A DNA stretch of 64,000 nucleotides from contig JAGIAD010000012.1 in assembly GCA_017745075.1 (NCBI GenBank), positions 45,941-109,940 on the forward strand, written 5' to 3'. Below are positions 51,069-59,612 of the stretch, one piece after another. The position numbers were made by a program, and so were the translations under genes. A model generated the notes under the pieces. That model was given only the letters and a program-made list of their open reading frames with translations, was not told where the DNA came from and did no database searches. This stretch comes from Sphingobacteriaceae bacterium. GTDB taxonomy: Bacteria; Bacteroidota; Bacteroidia; Sphingobacteriales; Sphingobacteriaceae. Within the stretch, counting starts at the first letter, position 1, and each line of letters starts with the position of its first letter.

Positions 51069-52055
51069 CTATCCTAATGTTTCCTTCATTAAACGGGTAT
51101 AAAATTCTTTAAGGGTAATACCCATTGCAGCTACCTGTTGTGGAATAAAACTTGTAGCGGTTTGGCCGGGGATGGTATTGATTTCGATAAAATAGAACTT
51201 CCCCGTTTCGTGCTCCAGGAAATAATCGATACGTACTACTCCCCTGCAGTTTAGTTTTTTATATACATCTGTAACCACCTGCTGCACACGAAGTAATTCT
51301 TCATCACTCATGCGTCCAGGGGTAATTTCTTCTGTTGCCCCGGGGGTGTATTTTGCCTCGAAATCGAAAAATTCATTCTGCGGAATTACTTCTGTTGTAG
51401 GTAACACAACAATTTTGCCTTCGGCACCAAAAACACCTATTGAAAATTCCCTTCCACTTACAAACTCCTCGATCAAAATCTGGTTGTCTTCTTTAAAAGC
51501 TTTTTCAATGGCTTCTTCAAGGTCGTCTGCGTGTTTTACCTTGCTCATGCCAATGCTGCTCCCGCCACTATTCGGCTTCACGAAATAAGGCAGCCTTAAA
51601 TCCTGTTTAATCTGGCTTAAGCTATAATTTCCGCCTTTAAATATCTGAACAGATTTTGCAGTGTACAGGTTAGCAATGCCTTCTACAATGGCCTTGGTAT
51701 ACCCCTTATTCATCGTAATAGACGAAGTTAATGCATCGCAAGTGGTGTATGGAATACCCAGCATATCGAAATAACCCTGTAACTTCCCATCCTCGCCGGG
51801 CGAACCATGAATGGCAATAAAAACACCATCAAACTTTATCCTGCGCCCATCGAGCGTTAACGAAAAATCATTTTTATCAATTTCGATCTTAACGGAATCT
51901 GCTGGTTCATAAAACCATCCTTTTTCGTTCAGCATAATTTTATAAACATCGTATAAATTAAGGTCGATGTTCTGGGCAATTGTTGCTGCACTTTTTACCG
52001 AAACAACCCATTCGCCTGTGGTACCGCCTGTTAACAACGCAATAGTTTTCTTCAT
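51069..52055 (-). CDS. ddl: D-alanine--D-alanine ligase
   Basis: From the ATG at 52055 (MKKTIALLTGGTTGEWVVS) it has 329 residues. ATP-grasp enzyme with 'FIAIHGSPGEDGKLQGYFDMLGIPYT' (first D-Ala site), 'LPYFVKPNSGGSSIGMSKV', 'ILIEEFVSGREFSIGVFG', 'RGVVRIDYFLE...FYFIEINTIPGQTATSFIPQQ' (Mg-binding E and N, then serine clamp). It joins D-Ala to D-Ala for peptidoglycan. It is divergent from the PASTA protein gene; both with MltG form a cell-wall neighbourhood. Confidence 0.96.
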   Translation of the reverse strand: MKKTIALLTGGTTGEWVVSVKSAATIAQNIDLNLYDVYKIMLNEKGWFYEPADSVKIEIDKNDFSLTLDGRRIKFDGVFIAIHGSPGEDGKLQGYFDMLGIPYTTCDALTSSITMNKGYTKAIVEGIANLYTAKSVQIFKGGNYSLSQIKQDLRLPYFVKPNSGGSSIGMSKVKHADDLEEAIEKAFKEDNQILIEEFVSGREFSIGVFGAEGKIVVLPTTEVIPQNEFFDFEAKYTPGATEEITPGRMSDEELLRVQQVVTDVYKKLNCRGVVRIDYFLEHETGKFYFIEINTIPGQTATSFIPQQVAAMGITLKEFYTRLMKETLG

Positions 52056-52266
52056 GTCAGAAATCCTTTTATAAATAGAAATTGAATATAAATATATCCC
52101 CAAAAATATAAATATCTTTGTGCTTTGATCCTATTAACGGAACAATTATTGAATGAGAAATGGATAAAAACAGTGGATGATTGGACGGCGATTCAGTTTC
52201 TATAATTCAATCAATAATTAAAATAGTTACATTTGAGCCTATACGCATAAACCCCATTTAAGATAC

Positions 52267-53037
52267 ATGTCTAAATTTATAGATTACTTAAAAACCAAAT
52301 CGTTTAGAAACAACATCATAGCTGCCATAATTACCGTTATTGCATTGCTGCTGATTGCATTTTTTAGCTTAAGATATTACACCAAACATGGCGAAGGCTT
52401 AAATGTACCTATGGTAAAGGGCCTTTCTTTTGAGCAGGCCGTAAAAAAACTGGAAGATGCCGGATTAAAATACGAGGTAGATTCTGTTTTTATTATGGAT
52501 CAGCCTGCCGGGATTGTAATAGACCAGGACCCCGACCCAAATACTTTTGTAAAAGACAACCGTACCATTTATTTAACCATTAATGCAGGCAAAACGCCGA
52601 ATACAAAATTCCCGGATATTACATTTAAAACCTTACGTGAGGCACAGGCCATTATTGAAAGTTCGAGGTTAAAACTGGGCGATACCACTTACAAACCTGA
52701 TGTAAGTCGAGATGTGGTATTGGAAGCTTCTTTTGGCGGTCAACCGATTACCGCAGGGCAGATTATTCCGGTGGGCTCAAGAATTAACCTGGTGCTGGGC
52801 GATGGGCGTGGAAACGAAGAAGTCGATATTCCGCAATTGGTGGGCTTAACCATGGATGAAGCGAAGTTTAGTTTAAAGGGTTCGAACCTCAGTTTAGGCA
52901 CCATCATTTATGAAGGCCCAGTAACCGACAGTGCCACGGCAACCATTATAAAACAAGACCCTATGCCGGCTGATTCGCTGACCAAAGTGGCTATAGGTAC
53001 AAAGATTAACATTACCTTATCTAACAAACAACAATAA
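52267..53037 (+). CDS. Membrane-anchored PASTA-domain protein
   Basis: A 256-residue protein with one N-terminal span (about 18-38), cytoplasmic first 17 residues, and three PASTA domains (about 44-110, 112-180, 185-254), each with the 'VP.v.G.s...A...L...gl' pattern ('NVPMVKGLSFEQAVKKLEDAGLKY', 'FPDITFKTLREAQAIIESSRLKLG', 'DIPQLVGLTMDEAKFSLKGSNLSLG'). There is no kinase domain, unlike the Firmicute Stk proteins. It probably binds muropeptides in the periplasm. It is 18 bp ahead of mltG and co-transcribed with it. Confidence 0.93.
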   Translation: MSKFIDYLKTKSFRNNIIAAIITVIALLLIAFFSLRYYTKHGEGLNVPMVKGLSFEQAVKKLEDAGLKYEVDSVFIMDQPAGIVIDQDPDPNTFVKDNRTIYLTINAGKTPNTKFPDITFKTLREAQAIIESSRLKLGDTTYKPDVSRDVVLEASFGGQPITAGQIIPVGSRINLVLGDGRGNEEVDIPQLVGLTMDEAKFSLKGSNLSLGTIIYEGPVTDSATATIIKQDPMPADSLTKVAIGTKINITLSNKQQ

Positions 53038-53055
53038 ACAAGTATCATATTACAG

Positions 53056-54111
53056 ATGACCGAAATAGAAAAAAAGAACATGAGTACAGGCAAAAAAGTG
53101 GCAATAATTGTTGCGCTTATTGTTATTTTAATTGCTGGTTACTTTGCGTTAAATATTTACAGGCTATACTTTGCCCCGAACATTACCGAAAATCAAAAAT
53201 ATTTATACATTAAAACAGGCAGTAGTTATGATGATCTGATTGCCGAAATCAAAAAGAAAGACCTGGTAAAGAGTGTCGGTACTTTTACAGTTGCCGCCAC
53301 AAAAATGAACCTGGCCACAAGCGTTAAACCTGGCCGCTACCGTTTGAAAAAAGGAATGACCAACCGTACCTTGATTAACATGATCAAAGCCGGGAACCAG
53401 GATCCTGTTAAACTGAAGTTTCAGAATATCCGCAAGAAAGAAAATTTTGCTGCCTACCTGGCCAGCAACCTCGAAGCCGATTCATTAAGCTTTATCAATG
53501 TTTTAGACTCTACGGCTCTCATTGGCAAATACGGGTTCAACCAGGATAATGTATATGCCATGTTTATCCCGAATACATATGAAATGTACTGGAATATCTC
53601 GCCGGTTGATTTTTTTGAGCGCATGCACAAGGAATACGATAAATTCTGGAATGCAGACCGTAAGCAAAAAGCGGCAAGCTTAAACCTTACGCCTGCACAG
53701 GTATATACTTTAGCTTCTATTGTTGATGCAGAAGCCCTTTACGATAAGGAAATGCCCATCATAGCGGGTTTGTATTTAAACCGCCTGAATAAAGGCATTT
53801 TGCTTCAGGCTGATCCGACTGTGATTTTTGCAAACAACGATTTCACGGTAAAAAGGGTTACCGGCAAATTATTGCAGGTGCAATCACTTTACAACACCTA
53901 TAAATATGCTGGTTTACCTCCGGGCCCGATTATGATGCCGAGTATTAATGCCATTGATGCGGTGTTAAACCGCGATAAAAACAACTACATTTATATGTGC
54001 GCCAAAGAAGATTTTTCGGGTTACCATAACTTTGCCGAAACCAAGGCAGAACACGAAATCAATGCAAAAAAATATCGTGAAGCTTTAAACAAAAGAAATA
54101 TCTTCAAATAA
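53056..54111 (+). CDS. mltG: Endolytic murein transglycosylase MltG
   Basis: A 351-residue protein with an N-terminal span (about 14-34), a LysM-like segment, and the YceG/MltG domain: 'YAMFIPNTYEMYWNISP', 'YTLASIVDAEALYDKEMPIIAGLYLNRLNKGILLQADPTVIFA' (the DAE Glu in the catalytic position) and 'YAGLPPGPIMMPSINAIDAVLN'. It cleaves nascent glycan strands and limits their length. It overlaps by 1 bp with the thioesterase gene (TAATG). Confidence 0.95.
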   Translation: MTEIEKKNMSTGKKVAIIVALIVILIAGYFALNIYRLYFAPNITENQKYLYIKTGSSYDDLIAEIKKKDLVKSVGTFTVAATKMNLATSVKPGRYRLKKGMTNRTLINMIKAGNQDPVKLKFQNIRKKENFAAYLASNLEADSLSFINVLDSTALIGKYGFNQDNVYAMFIPNTYEMYWNISPVDFFERMHKEYDKFWNADRKQKAASLNLTPAQVYTLASIVDAEALYDKEMPIIAGLYLNRLNKGILLQADPTVIFANNDFTVKRVTGKLLQVQSLYNTYKYAGLPPGPIMMPSINAIDAVLNRDKNNYIYMCAKEDFSGYHNFAETKAEHEINAKKYREALNKRNIFK

Positions 54112-54518
54112 TGTATAGTCACAGTACAAAAATCAGGGTGCGCTATGGCGAAACCGATCAGATGGGCTATATGTATTATGGCAATTATGCACAATATTAC
54201 GAAGTTGGCCGGGTAGAAATGTTGCGGAGCTTGGGTATGAGTTACAGTTCTATGGAAGCTGATGGCATTATGATGCCGGTTTTAGAATTGAAATGCAAAT
54301 ACATCAAACCTGCCTTGTATGATCAGGAGATTACGGTTAAAACCATTATCAAAACCCTGCCAGGCATCCGTATTTTCTTTGAGTACGAATTGTACAATGA
54401 AAATGAAGAATTGATAAACATCGGGGCAACAACGCTTGTTTTTGTCGATATGAAGAAAAACAAGCCCACCAACCCTCCCGAAAACTTTATGGAAAAGTTA
54501 TCGGTATTTTTTAATTAA
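54111..54518 (+). CDS. Acyl-CoA thioesterase (YbgC/FadM type)
   Basis: A 135-residue hotdog-fold protein: 'YGETDQMGYMYYGNYAQYYEVGRVEMLRSLGM' (the catalytic Asp of the ETDQMG loop and the first helix) and 'ITVKTIIKTLPGIRIFFEYELY'. Members hydrolyse short or long acyl-CoA. Its ATG is in the TAATG overlap with the mltG stop, so it is translationally coupled. Confidence 0.93.
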   Translation: MYSHSTKIRVRYGETDQMGYMYYGNYAQYYEVGRVEMLRSLGMSYSSMEADGIMMPVLELKCKYIKPALYDQEITVKTIIKTLPGIRIFFEYELYNENEELINIGATTLVFVDMKKNKPTNPPENFMEKLSVFFN

Positions 54519-54526
54519 CAGTTACA

Positions 54527-55516
54527 ATGGAATGGTTACACCGGCAATTATTACATTTTAAGTTCTATTCGAGGTTTATTGAATGGACTAAGGGATGTAT
54601 TTTGCCTGGATTTAGCCCGCTACCATTATATACTGTTGCTACTTTTTTCTTCCGTGAAATAGGCAAGGATGCACTGGTAAACAAATCCTCATCGCTGGCC
54701 TACAGTTTTATGCTGGCTATTTTTCCGGGCATTATATTCTTATTTACCCTGATCCCTTTTATCCCGATTAAAGGTTTCCAGGATCAACTTTTAAATTTAA
54801 TCCAGCTGGTACTTCCCCACAATGCTTTTGATGCCTTTGAAACCACACTGAAAGATATCATCAAAAAGCAGAATAGGGGTCTATTATCTTTCGGTTTTTT
54901 ATCAGCATTGTTTTTCGCTACCAATGGCGTTAAAAACTTAATGAAGGCTTTTAACAAATCATCGTTGATTATCGAAACCAGGGGCTGGATAAAACAACGC
55001 TTAATTGCACTTGTATTAACCGTTATTATCTGCTTTTCGATCATCATCTGCATCAGTGCGATGGCCCTGGGTGAAGTTTTGCTAAACAAAATCAATGACG
55101 AACTGCACTTAAAAGATAGTTTTCTGGTTTATACCATAAAATTTACACGTTGGGCACTATTGGCGATCCTGTATTTCATCACCATTTCTATTTTATACCG
55201 TTACGGCCCCTCGCATACGAAAAAATGGCGGCTGTTCAGCGCAGGCTCATGGCTGGCCACTATACTTGCTTTTCTTACTATTTGGGGCTTTTCTTTCTAC
55301 ATCAATCATTTCGCGTCGTACAACAAAGTATATGGCTCAATCGGAACTTTGATTGTGGTGATGATCTGGCTATACCTTAATTCTTTAATTTTATTGATCG
55401 GTTTCGAGCTTAATGCCAGTGTCGACGTCAGCAAAAGAAGTGTAAAAATCATCCGCCCAACCTTTAATTTGTTCAAAAAATCGGAGCCAATTGAAGAAAA
55501 CATCAAGAAAAAATAA
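54527..55516 (+). CDS. YihY/virulence factor BrkB-family membrane protein
   Basis: A 329-residue protein with about six spans: 'LAYSFMLAIFPGIIFLFTLIPF', 'LSFGFLSALFFATNGVKNLMKAFNKS', 'RWALLAILYFITISILYRYGPS', 'LATILAFLTIWGFSFYINHFASYNKVYGSIGTLIVVMIWLYLNSLILLIGFELNA', the family hallmark. Function in the family is not settled. It is 8 bp after the thioesterase gene, the last gene of the PASTA-mltG unit. Confidence 0.93.
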   Translation: MEWLHRQLLHFKFYSRFIEWTKGCILPGFSPLPLYTVATFFFREIGKDALVNKSSSLAYSFMLAIFPGIIFLFTLIPFIPIKGFQDQLLNLIQLVLPHNAFDAFETTLKDIIKKQNRGLLSFGFLSALFFATNGVKNLMKAFNKSSLIIETRGWIKQRLIALVLTVIICFSIIICISAMALGEVLLNKINDELHLKDSFLVYTIKFTRWALLAILYFITISILYRYGPSHTKKWRLFSAGSWLATILAFLTIWGFSFYINHFASYNKVYGSIGTLIVVMIWLYLNSLILLIGFELNASVDVSKRSVKIIRPTFNLFKKSEPIEENIKKK

Positions 55517-55576
55517 TTTTTTCTCCCTCTGTGTTAAGTAATTATCAAGTTTATATAAAAAAAAAGCATTCATAGT

Positions 55577-55606
55577 TTGCAGATTTAAGCGGAGTTCGTA
55601 CTTTTG
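55577..55606 (+). promoter_or_regulatory. tRNA-Ser promoter (TTG-N19-TACTTTTG)
   Basis: TTG at 55577-55579 and TACTTTTG at 55599-55606 match the Bacteroidota consensus exactly, with a 19-nt spacer. The start point would fall at about the first base of the tRNA (55612). Confidence 0.65.
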
Positions 55607-55611
55607 CCTCC

Positions 55612-55698
55612 GGAAAGCTGGCAGAGTGGTCGAATGCGGCAGTCTTGAAAACTGTTGACTGTAACAGGTCCGGGGGTTCGAATCCCTCGCTTTCCGCA
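55612..55698 (+). tRNA. tRNA-Ser (anticodon TGA)
   Basis: The acceptor arm GGAAAGC (55612-55618) pairs with GCTTTCC (55689-55695), followed by G and CA (CCA is only partly encoded). The anticodon loop is CTTGAAA with TGA at 55646-55648. The long variable arm (TTGACTGTAACAGGTCC) is that of a class II tRNA. A T-arm GGTTCGAATCC follows. Confidence 0.97.
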
Positions 55699-55701
55699 CT
55701 C

Positions 55702-55735
55702 AAAAAGGAAGAATTAACAATAATTCTTCCTTTTT
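55702..55735 (+). terminator. Terminator of tRNA-Ser
   Basis: A perfect 14-bp stem AAAAAGGAAGAATT / AATTCTTCCTTTTT around AACAAT, extended by more T. Confidence 0.85.
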
Positions 55736-55765
55736 TTATATCCATAAAACCGGATCTTTAGGAAG

Positions 55766-56212
55766 ATGGAAGCAATCATATTTTGTGGCATTCAGGCAAC
55801 TGGAAAAACTACCTTTTTTAAAGAAAAGTTTTTTAAGACCCACGTACATATTTCCTTAGATCTGTTAAACACGAGAAATAAGGAACTCAGATTTATTGAA
55901 GCCTGCCTTCTCACCTCTCAGCCTTTTGTTGTAGACAATACCAACCCTTCTTTAGAAGAAAGAGCAAAGTACATAACCATGGCCAAGGCAAACAAATTCA
56001 AGGTAACTGGATATTATTTTCAATCGAAATTAAGCGATGCTGTAGACCGTAATAATCAACGGTCAGGCAAAGAAAGAATTCCTGAAATTGGTATAAGGGG
56101 AACTTTTAAAAAGTTGACTCTACCATCGATCAATGAGGGCTTCGATGAACTATATTATGTTACAGCTGAAAATAATTCATTTACGATAAAACCATGGTCA
56201 GATGAAATTTGA
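55766..56212 (+). CDS. P-loop kinase (polynucleotide-kinase-like)
   Basis: A 148-residue protein with Walker A GIQATGKTT (8-16), a 'HISLDLLNTR' strand with the catalytic-region Asp, 'QPFVVDNTNPSLEERAKYITMAKANKFKVTGYYF', and a lid Arg pair in 'DRNNQRSGKERIPEIGIR', as in the kinase domain of T4 Pnkp and zeta-toxin-like kinases. It should phosphorylate a 5'-OH RNA or nucleoside. Its last 11 bp overlap the Thg1-like gene, so the products are translated together. It has its own transcript start close behind tRNA-Ser. Confidence 0.87.
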   Translation: MEAIIFCGIQATGKTTFFKEKFFKTHVHISLDLLNTRNKELRFIEACLLTSQPFVVDNTNPSLEERAKYITMAKANKFKVTGYYFQSKLSDAVDRNNQRSGKERIPEIGIRGTFKKLTLPSINEGFDELYYVTAENNSFTIKPWSDEI

Positions 56213-56957
56213 TGATTTAGACGCTAAAATGAGGGTTTATGAAACCGCTCAAGATCGTTGTATTTTACCTGAAATGTACATGGTTGCCAGAATTGATGGC
56301 CGGGGTTTTACCAGACTTACCAAAGAAGTACACCAGTTTGAAACACCTTTTGATGAAAAATTCCGAGATCTGATGGTTGAAACTGTAAAACATCTGATGA
56401 ATTGCGGCTTCAATATCATTTACGGCTATACACAAAGTGATGAAATATCATTACTATTTCACCCTAATGAAAATCTTTTTGGCCGAAAGGTAAGAAAATA
56501 TATTTCCGTACTCGCTGGCGAAGCAAGTGCTAAATTTTCTTCAATTCTGGGAGGTATAGGAGCATTTGACTGTCGTATTTCTGAATTGCCGAACAAGAGA
56601 TTAGTTGAAGATTATTTTAGGTGGCGCAGCGAAGATGCACACAGGAATGCCTTGAATGCACATTGCTACTGGCGGTTAAGAAAGGATAATCATAGCAGAA
56701 ATCAAGCTTCTTCTAAAATTCAAGGAATGAGTATTGCAGCTAAAAACGAATTGCTATTTCAATATGGAATCAATTTCAACAATTTGCCTGCCTGGCAAAA
56801 AAGAGGAATAGGATTCTATTGGAAAAATATAAAAAAAGAAGGATTTAACCCCAAGGCCAGTGAATATGTACCCACCGATAAAAGAGTTATTCACATTGAT
56901 TTCGAATTGCCAATGCGGGAAGAATACAACAAATTCATAATTGATTTTTTAGAATAG
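56202..56957 (+). CDS. Thg1-like protein (tRNAHis guanylyltransferase family, 3'-5' polymerase)
   Basis: A 251-residue member of the Thg1 family. The palm motif 'MVARIDGRGFTRLTK' has D32, and 'GYTQSDEISLLF' has D80-E81, the metal-binding residues of the reverse-direction polymerase. The HINNLYN motif of eukaryotic Thg1 is replaced by 'HRNALNA', as in bacterial and archaeal Thg1-like proteins, which repair 5'-truncated tRNA rather than adding only G-1. 'KNELLFQYGINFNNLPAWQKRG' is also conserved. It overlaps the kinase gene by 11 bp, a pairing that suggests RNA repair: the kinase prepares a 5' end and Thg1-like adds bases. Confidence 0.94.
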   Translation: MKFDDLDAKMRVYETAQDRCILPEMYMVARIDGRGFTRLTKEVHQFETPFDEKFRDLMVETVKHLMNCGFNIIYGYTQSDEISLLFHPNENLFGRKVRKYISVLAGEASAKFSSILGGIGAFDCRISELPNKRLVEDYFRWRSEDAHRNALNAHCYWRLRKDNHSRNQASSKIQGMSIAAKNELLFQYGINFNNLPAWQKRGIGFYWKNIKKEGFNPKASEYVPTDKRVIHIDFELPMREEYNKFIIDFLE

Positions 56958-56968
56958 TAGTGATCTTT

Positions 56969-57089
56969 CTGGCGCAAATTTTAATGCTCGAATCTATACT
57001 CAACATCACCAAAATTGTATTCTCTTAGTTAAATTATATATTAAAGCACAAGCCAATCCTAACACCTCATACCGTAAGACTTGCGCCAG
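56969..57089. repeat. Widely spaced inverted repeat after the Thg1-like gene
   Basis: CTGGCGCAA (56969-56977) and TTGCGCCAG (57081-57089) with flanking GATC copies bound a 103-bp AT-rich stretch with no gene. It could be a terminator-like fold or an element end. Confidence 0.4.
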
Positions 57090-57232
57090 TGATCGAAGAT
57101 GTTTAAACAGCCCGTTTTATACATCAAACCATCTTTGAACCTCTGTCAATGTGATCAAACCAGTAAAGTGAATAAAGATTTCATATGGAGTTTTTTAATT
57201 TGATCCCCCATAGGGATCTAAAGGTTACATTG

Positions 57233-58519
57233 CTATGGTTTGTGAATTTTATTTTTTCTGAGTTTTATATAGATTACGATCCCGGCCAAAAGTAGGATTA
57301 ATCCTGTCACTATTCTTACCACATAATATTCGCTACGTTTTCTGTAAGGCACATCTATAAGTGAATTGGGCTGTATATACATATAGCCATTTTTATTATC
57401 GAGTATAAGATTAAACCTTTTTAACAGGTCATTTCCCAGGAGCATGTTTAAACCTTCTCCGCCCATATCCCTTATCTTATATTCGAATCCTGAAAGTTGG
57501 TATTTGCCGATTTCCAGCTTTGGCATCATCGCCTTGTTTAACCCGATCATACTAGCCATTTCGTTTGCTAACCTATAAGCCATCGGTACATCAGCAGTAT
57601 TTAAAATGGAGGTTCGGGCGCCCGTGTCAAACATTACCCAACCTGTTTGAGTTCTGTTACGAATGTTAAGTTTTACCTTTATGTACGGTATAACGCCGCC
57701 ATCAAGTATCACATCGTGACGGGAATAAGCAGTTGTTTGAGGGGGTAAGGTACCATGTACTACCAGTATTTTCTTATCGTAATTGATTTCCAGTATCTTA
57801 CCCCTGAACAAGGAATTGCCAATAAGCAGATCCTCGTAATCTTTCATATTACTGGCAACGGCGATGCTTACGCTATCCCAAACGAGATTTCCTATCTGCA
57901 ACAGATTTTTGCTTGCTGAAGGCACCAGGTTCACACCGTCTGAATTGGCAAGGTTAACCTTTTGGTCAAAATTCATTTTTACTTTCTTAACAGAAGTTTT
58001 ATTGATGATGGTCCCCCCTGCTCCGAGATCAAGCTGGATATTAGTAACGTTAGCGCCATTTAGTTTTGCATTAACATATACTTTACGATTGTCGCCCAAA
58101 GTAAATGGGATAGTATCTGGCCCGGCGGTAGTATTTTTTCGTGTGAAAGCATTATTTTCTTTGTACCTGGCCGAAATTCTGGTATAACAACTGTCTTTTC
58201 CATTCAATAAAATAATGAAATCATACTCCTTCCCATAAACAGTATGGAACGAAATAGAATCCAAATCTGTAATGAAGGTAATGGTGTGGGCTTTTTCGGG
58301 GATTTCTGCATAATAATAGTCTGGTTTCCTTTCCGGCATAATGGCCCAGTAGCCCTTTTTGAAGTGGTTTCCATCTCTAATACTGGCGGTCTTAGAAGAA
58401 GCCCGCACAACGGGCAGATCGCTTTGGGCAAAAGCAGATAGTCCTAAAGTTAAAAGAAGAACAATTGCTAATCCAAATGCCAAATTCAGCATCCCTGTGC
58501 TTGATCTTGAAGTTTTCAT
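57233..58519 (-). CDS. Exported double retropepsin-like aspartyl protease family protein
   Basis: A 428-residue protein with a signal peptide (to about 32, AFAQ) and a C-terminal span (about 398-417) with a basic tail. Two retropepsin-like units: the first around D164 ('IQLDLGAGGTIINK', with DLG in place of DTG/DSG), the second around D298 ('WVMFDTGARTSILN', full DTGA). Between and after them are strands of the typical 'LLIGNSLFRG' and 'MLLGNDLLKRFNLILDNK' pattern, as in ILG-x-D segments of these folds. The N-terminal 100 residues are of unknown fold. A dimer-like single-chain enzyme is plausible, but the first Asp motif is degenerate. Function unknown. Confidence 0.85.
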   Translation of the reverse strand: MKTSRSSTGMLNLAFGLAIVLLLTLGLSAFAQSDLPVVRASSKTASIRDGNHFKKGYWAIMPERKPDYYYAEIPEKAHTITFITDLDSISFHTVYGKEYDFIILLNGKDSCYTRISARYKENNAFTRKNTTAGPDTIPFTLGDNRKVYVNAKLNGANVTNIQLDLGAGGTIINKTSVKKVKMNFDQKVNLANSDGVNLVPSASKNLLQIGNLVWDSVSIAVASNMKDYEDLLIGNSLFRGKILEINYDKKILVVHGTLPPQTTAYSRHDVILDGGVIPYIKVKLNIRNRTQTGWVMFDTGARTSILNTADVPMAYRLANEMASMIGLNKAMMPKLEIGKYQLSGFEYKIRDMGGEGLNMLLGNDLLKRFNLILDNKNGYMYIQPNSLIDVPYRKRSEYYVVRIVTGLILLLAGIVIYIKLRKNKIHKP

Positions 58520-59109
58520 TTATTCGCTTTAATGATTAGACTGTCAAGGCATTATCGAGTTACAATTCCGAACAACGATAACCATCTTTTACGGATCTAT
58601 ACAGAAGATACGTTGGGCTCCTGTAGATGTTGTGGTGAGTATTTCAATTCCCTATATTAAAAGCGAAGCCCGGCAATAGTCGTTTTTTTTGGTTTTCCAG
58701 TCTTTTTTAAAGACTCCATCATAAAATTGGAAATCTAATACCTATGCACACGATGCTTATTTTCTTCAATGAAAGTAAGAACATCTAAGCTTATATGCTC
58801 TCAGGTGCCTTAGGTGGTAAATCAAACAGCGTAATGTTTATTTTTTATCACCACCTTAGATCACCTGAGTTTTACAGGTGGAAAAATTTAAAACTAATTT
58901 AACCACCGTATAAAAACGTCATGCTTATTTTTTCAGGGTGCAGCCCTGATGGTTACTCAGTAATAACAAAAAATCTTATAAATGTGATAGTCTAGTTGTC
59001 GCTATTTTCTGTTCAATTCTGGCTTTAAAAAAATCATATTTGCCTGACAAAAGAAATATCATTCCCCATGAAAGTTGATCTTTCTTATCCGTAATTTTAA
59101 AATAAAAAC
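58520..59109. other. 590-bp intergenic region with a long hairpin
   Basis: The divergent space between the aspartyl protease and a small secreted-protein gene. It contains no ORF of merit. It holds the hairpin described at 58800-58869; the remainder is AT-rich without obvious repeats. Promoters for both flanking genes must lie here, but no full TTG/TAnnTTTG pair was recognised. Confidence 0.35.
58800..58869. repeat. Long imperfect hairpin (possible structured RNA)
   Basis: CTCAGGTGCCTTAGGTGGT (58800-58818) faces ACCACCTTAGATCACCTGAG (58850-58869); about 16 of 19 positions pair around a 31-nt AT-rich loop. There is no gene next to it; it may be a regulatory or repeat element. Confidence 0.45.
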
Positions 59110-59496
59110 ATGAAACTATTTGCATCAATTTTCTTGTTATTGGCTATTGCGACTTCAGGATATTCACAAACATACCAGCCATCTACCAGTACGAATAAAA
59201 TCTATCTAGAGACGATTAAGGGTCTCAGCTATTCGTACAAAAACGGAATCGTGACATTGAAAAACCGTGGCCATTACGACCTGGGTACAGTAAGTATAAT
59301 AGCGAAATCCACCACAGCCCCATCCCTTTTCGGTATTGCTTTGTTCGAAGACGGAGTGAAGAAAAACAGGGATTACAGCGCGAAGGTTTATTTCACAGAA
59401 GATAACGGAAAAACTACAACAGAGGTACCCTTAAATAAAATAGATGAAAAGAGCCTAATCTTTTCCTTTGATAAGGCAACCCGTGCACAGCACTAA
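59110..59496 (+). CDS. Small exported protein of unknown function
   Basis: 128 residues with a signal peptide (MKLFASIFLLLAIATSGYSQ). The mature chain 'TYQPSTSTNKIYLETIKGLSYSYKNGIVTLKNRGHYDLGTVSIIAKSTTAPSLF' has alternating beta strands without recognisable motifs. No family is recognised. Monocistronic; the 590-bp upstream region is non-coding. Confidence 0.55.
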   Translation: MKLFASIFLLLAIATSGYSQTYQPSTSTNKIYLETIKGLSYSYKNGIVTLKNRGHYDLGTVSIIAKSTTAPSLFGIALFEDGVKKNRDYSAKVYFTEDNGKTTTEVPLNKIDEKSLIFSFDKATRAQH

Positions 59497-59612
59497 TGTC
59501 TGTATCATAAATTAATGCCACAATAATGAAAATTTCCATGTCATCAATTGGCGTGGAATATTTTTCAGGAGTACAACCGAAATCCCCACAAACAACGAAT
59601 TAATGTATTTAG

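Noticed and set aside
55391..55745. Antisense ORFs covering tRNA-Ser
   Set aside because: They include the tRNA and its terminator on the opposite strand, so they are artefacts of its sequence.
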